Positions 32,659 to 35,263 of a stretch of 35,263 bases of DNA are shown piece after piece. The DNA lies in assembly GCA_020073615.1 (NCBI GenBank), contig JAIQEX010000070.1, positions 1-35,263 on the forward strand. Direction: 5' to 3'. Made by a program: the position numbers and the translations under genes. A model generated the notes under the pieces. It saw nothing but the letters and a program-made list of their open reading frames with translations. It was not told the DNA's origin and made no database searches. The number at the start of each line of letters is the position of its first letter. Position 1 is the first letter of the stretch. Source of the stretch: Terriglobia bacterium. GTDB lineage: Bacteria; Acidobacteriota; Terriglobia; Bryobacterales; Bryobacteraceae.

Positions 32659-33820
32659 GGCATGGAACTGGCAACAAGCCGATTGGCCCAATTTCACGTG
32701 GGATCGGCGTCGCCTCGCAAGAGCGGAGGAGCATTTCCTGCGGGGCAGCGGCGTGCTCGCCGGGACGGCAAGACACCTTGGACTGGAAGACCAGGAACAA
32801 CTCACAGTCGAGGCCATCACCCTCGAGGCCGTCACGACCTCCGAAATCGAGGGCGAGGTGCTCGACCGGGCGAGCGTGCAATCGTCGATCCGTAAGCAAC
32901 TGGGTTTAGCGACCGGAAAGCGGCGAGTTGGGCCGGCCGAGCAAGGAATAGCGGAGATGATGGTCGATCTCTACCGCGTGTTCGCAGCACCGCTTTCCGG
33001 CGCGAGGCTGTTTGCCTGGCACCGGATGCTCAGGCATGGACGTCGAGGCTTCAAGGATATTGGCCGGTATCGCACGGGGAAAGAGGCGATGCAAGTGGTC
33101 TCGGGCGCCATCCACGCTCCCGAGGTGCATTTTGAGGCGCCTCCTTCTGCGGATGTGCCCGTGGAAATGGCGCGCTTTGTCAGGTGGTTCAACCGCACAG
33201 CGCCGGACGGAGGCGAGCCGCTGCCCGCTCTCACGCGGGCCGGAATCGCGCACCTCTATTTCGTCTCCATTCATCCGTTTGAGGATGGCAACGGCCGCAT
33301 CGGCAGGGCAATTGCCGAGAAGGCCCTGGCGCAAGGCGTTGGCCAGCCGACGCTCACGGCACTGGCGGCGACGATTCTCGCCAGGCGAAAGGCATATTAC
33401 ACTGCGCTCGAAGCGGCGAACAAGGGCAACGAAATCACGGCCTGGCTTTCCTGGTTCGCCGCCATAACCATCGAAGCGCAGCGACGCACCATCGCGTGGG
33501 TGGATTTCCTCATCGACAAGACCCGGTTGTTGGACCGGCTGCGCGGCCGGCTCAATGAGCGGCAGGAGAAAGCGCTGCTGCGCATGCTGCGCGAAGGTCC
33601 AAAGGGTTTCGAGGGCGGTTGGAGCGCCGCCAATTATGTCCGCATCACTGGGGCATCGCCAGCGACAGCCACACGCGACCTCACGGATCTGGTCGCCAAG
33701 GGCGCTTTGGTGCGCCATGGCGAACGACGCCATGCCCGCTATCGCGCCGCCATTCCGTTGCGGCCTCTAGTGCCTGTCACGATCGAGGAAAGCGGCGAAC
33801 TGCGGGAGGGGATGCTATGA
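32657..33820 (+). CDS. Fic-family AMP transferase with self-inhibitory motif
   Basis: Fic enzymes transfer AMP (or other phosphoryl groups) from nucleotides to target proteins. The 387 residues start with a DUF4172-like N-terminal domain and contain the inhibitory motif TSEIEG (61-66), whose Glu blocks ATP binding (class II arrangement, N-terminal). The Fic active-site loop is HPFEDGNGRIGR (206-217), fully conserved including the catalytic His. A C-terminal winged-helix region (NERQEKALLRMLREG, then ITGASPATATRDLTDLVAKG) suggests DNA binding and autoregulation at the inverted repeat over its start. The target is unknown; such proteins are often chromosomal accessory genes. It lies after ftsZ but is unlikely to belong to the dcw pathway. 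Confidence 0.92.
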   Translation: MAWNWQQADWPNFTWDRRRLARAEEHFLRGSGVLAGTARHLGLEDQEQLTVEAITLEAVTTSEIEGEVLDRASVQSSIRKQLGLATGKRRVGPAEQGIAEMMVDLYRVFAAPLSGARLFAWHRMLRHGRRGFKDIGRYRTGKEAMQVVSGAIHAPEVHFEAPPSADVPVEMARFVRWFNRTAPDGGEPLPALTRAGIAHLYFVSIHPFEDGNGRIGRAIAEKALAQGVGQPTLTALAATILARRKAYYTALEAANKGNEITAWLSWFAAITIEAQRRTIAWVDFLIDKTRLLDRLRGRLNERQEKALLRMLREGPKGFEGGWSAANYVRITGASPATATRDLTDLVAKGALVRHGERRHARYRAAIPLRPLVPVTIEESGELREGML

Positions 33821-33853
33821 TGATCGGAACTCACCCAAGAGAGATCGTATCCC

Positions 33854-35050
33854 GTGGCCACTCCCGCGCCGCAACTCGGATTCCGCGAAGTCTTGCGGAT
33901 TCGCGCCGTCCGGCGGCTTTGGGTGGCGCAACTGGTCAGCATCTTCGGCGATTTCCTGGCGGTGTTCGCCGTGTTGAGCGTGGTGACGTTTCAACTGCAC
34001 GGCACTCCCACCCAGGTGAGCATGCTGCTGGTGGCGTTCCTGACGCCGCTGGCGGTCGTAAGCCCGCTGGCCGGCGTCTTCGTCGACCAGTGGACCATGA
34101 TCGCCAGCGACCTGGCGCGGGGCGTCCTGGTTCTGACCCTGTTATTCGTGCGCGACCTGAACGCCATCTACGCCACCTTCTTCGCGCTCAGTACGATCTC
34201 CAGTTTCTTCGTGCCGGCGCAATCGGTGGCGGTGCGCACGCTGGCGCCGGCCGCCGGGTTAATGGCCGTGAACGCGTTGATGTCGCAGGCGGTGCAGGGC
34301 ATGCAGATCATCAGCCCGGCCCTCGCAGGGCTGCTGGTGCAGGGGTTGGGCGCGAACTCCTGCTTCCTATTTGATAGCTTCAGTTTCTTCTTTTCGGCGG
34401 GCATGGTGATGACGCTCGCCATTCACCGCGAACGGACGCCAGGGGCGCACGGGGCGGCCGCGGCGGGATCGATTCTCTCCGCGCTGCAACAGGGATTCCG
34501 GTTCATCTTCGGCCATGCGGCCATTTCGTTCGTCATGCTCTCGATGAGCTCGGGCATGTTCGCGGTGCGCTGCTTCGGCGCGCTGCTCTCGGTCTACGTG
34601 CGCGACGTGCTGGCGGCCAACGTCACGCTCTTCGGCACGCTGAACTCGCTGATCGGCATCGGCATGATCGCCGGCACGCAGTCGCTGCACCGCTTCGCGC
34701 GGAGCGCCTCCCATCAGCACCTGGTCATCTACGGACTGGGCGGCATGGGCGCGGCGGTATTCGTGACGGCGGTATTCGGCAGAGTCGCCTCGACCGCCGT
34801 GGGCATGCTGGGATTGGGCTTTTCCGCCGCCTTCATCATGATTCCCTCGCAGACGCTGTTGCAGCGCGAGACTCCGCACGAGCTGCTCGGGCGGGTGAGC
34901 AGCAGCGCCATGTCGCTCATGGCGTTCTCCCAGGTGTTGGCGATGTTTGTGGCCGGCCCGGTGGCGCAAAAGGCAGGCATTCGCAACCTGTATTTTGGAA
35001 GCGCGGCCATGCTGGCCGAACCTTCGCAGTTGAGCCGAGTTTCACACTAA
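33854..35050 (+). CDS. MFS transporter, C-terminus truncated by an insertion
   Basis: The product is a major facilitator superfamily exporter of the MFS_3/EntS-like type. From a GTG at 33854 it has about ten to eleven TM helices: VAQLVSIFGDFLAVFAVLSV, TPTQVSMLLVAFLTPLAVVS, a motif-A-like GVFVDQWTMIASDLARG, and FVPAQSVAVRTLAP. The second half includes MIPSQTLLQRETPHELLGRV, a typical loop of the family. After GIRNLYFGSAAML (about 35014) a final TM would be expected; instead the frame ends in AEPSQLSRVSH, which reads the adjoining IS DNA. The protein is thus about 15-25 residues short and may be inactive. Substrate unknown. Confidence 0.85.
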   Translation: MATPAPQLGFREVLRIRAVRRLWVAQLVSIFGDFLAVFAVLSVVTFQLHGTPTQVSMLLVAFLTPLAVVSPLAGVFVDQWTMIASDLARGVLVLTLLFVRDLNAIYATFFALSTISSFFVPAQSVAVRTLAPAAGLMAVNALMSQAVQGMQIISPALAGLLVQGLGANSCFLFDSFSFFFSAGMVMTLAIHRERTPGAHGAAAAGSILSALQQGFRFIFGHAAISFVMLSMSSGMFAVRCFGALLSVYVRDVLAANVTLFGTLNSLIGIGMIAGTQSLHRFARSASHQHLVIYGLGGMGAAVFVTAVFGRVASTAVGMLGLGFSAAFIMIPSQTLLQRETPHELLGRVSSSAMSLMAFSQVLAMFVAGPVAQKAGIRNLYFGSAAMLAEPSQLSRVSH

Positions 35051-35263
35051 ATTCGGGCGGATCGGCGAGGTAAGCCCTTCGCGGTGAGTAAAACATTTTC
35101 GCAAGTGCTTGTAGTGGAGACCTACCCTCTATGCAGCCGGGCAGGATTCTGGCATTCTGCAATGGAGCATGTTTCTGCGCAGCAATACGCGGATCAAAGA
35201 CGGCAAGCCGCACCGGTACTACACGGTAGTGGAAAGTCGGCGACTGCAATCGGGGAAAGTAGC
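35015..35263 (+). mobile_element. Left part of an IS1634-type insertion sequence
   Basis: The MFS reading frame loses family similarity at about 35014, and a transposase gene opens shortly after, so the IS left end probably lies close to this point. No inverted repeat can be confirmed because the right end is outside the window. The 35051-35168 stretch shows no other gene and would be the IS leader. Confidence 0.65.
35169..35263 (+). CDS. IS1634-family transposase, N-terminal part
   Basis: The frame from the ATG at 35169 reads MFLRSNTRIKDGKPHRYYTV, then VESRRLQSGKV and continues past the window edge. This is the characteristic opening of IS1634/IS4-like transposases (FLR...KDGK-HRYY-VVES-R---GKV). 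Only about 31 residues are visible, so the catalytic domain and integrity cannot be judged. Confidence 0.8.
   Translation, partial: MFLRSNTRIKDGKPHRYYTVVESRRLQSGKV

Overview
The window reads as chromosomal DNA of a GC-rich Acidobacteriota bacterium, most likely of the Solibacter/Bryobacter lineage. This is inferred from three family-level markers: an ADOP-type duplicated permease with its PadR partner, a secreted protein ending in the 'Solibacter C-terminal' (TIGR03437-like) domain, and a neighbouring large secreted protein of a type I recall from these genomes. The MurE sequence has a DNPR motif, which predicts meso-diaminopimelate peptidoglycan.

Layout. (1) Positions 1-2950 are accessory DNA around a tRNA-Glu(CUC) gene. 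They hold a cut-off IS21 IstA fragment, a phage terminase (GpA-type) fragment, a truncated small gene, two tandem paralogous genes of unknown function, and a collapsed DUF433/DUF5615 toxin-antitoxin module. (2) Positions 2985-6112 hold a small ORF, aroA, and the convergent tmk-holB pair. (3) Positions 6198-10383 hold a padR-ADOP permease pair with its own promoter, then a radical SAM/SPASM protein. (4) Positions 10384-15840 hold a structured 5' leader, two large secreted proteins separated by a strong terminator, and a long inverted repeat. (5) Positions 15980-32578 are a dcw cell wall/division cluster: mraZ, rsmH, ftsL-like, ftsI, murE, murF, mraY, murD, ftsW, murG, murC, ftsQ, ftsA, ftsZ. 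Genes are tightly packed, several with ATGA-type overlaps. murB and ddl are not in it. (6) Positions 32600-35263 hold a Fic protein, an MFS transporter truncated at its C-terminus, and the start of an IS1634-type transposase that appears to have cut it.

The dcw genes make lipid II precursors (murE, murF, mraY, murD, murG, murC) and build the division machine that polymerises and crosslinks them (ftsZ, ftsA, ftsQ, ftsL, ftsW, ftsI). mraZ is the likely local regulator.

The most unusual feature is inside this cluster. Between ftsW and murG sits a roughly 0.5 kb unit consisting of a four-helix-bundle (23S rRNA intervening-sequence type) ORF flanked by inverted G-rich repeats. The right repeat supplies the first codons of murG, so the unit has replaced the native murG start. 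A related G-rich repeat lies just upstream of tmk. This looks like a small mobile or repeat-associated element that has settled in an essential operon without breaking it.
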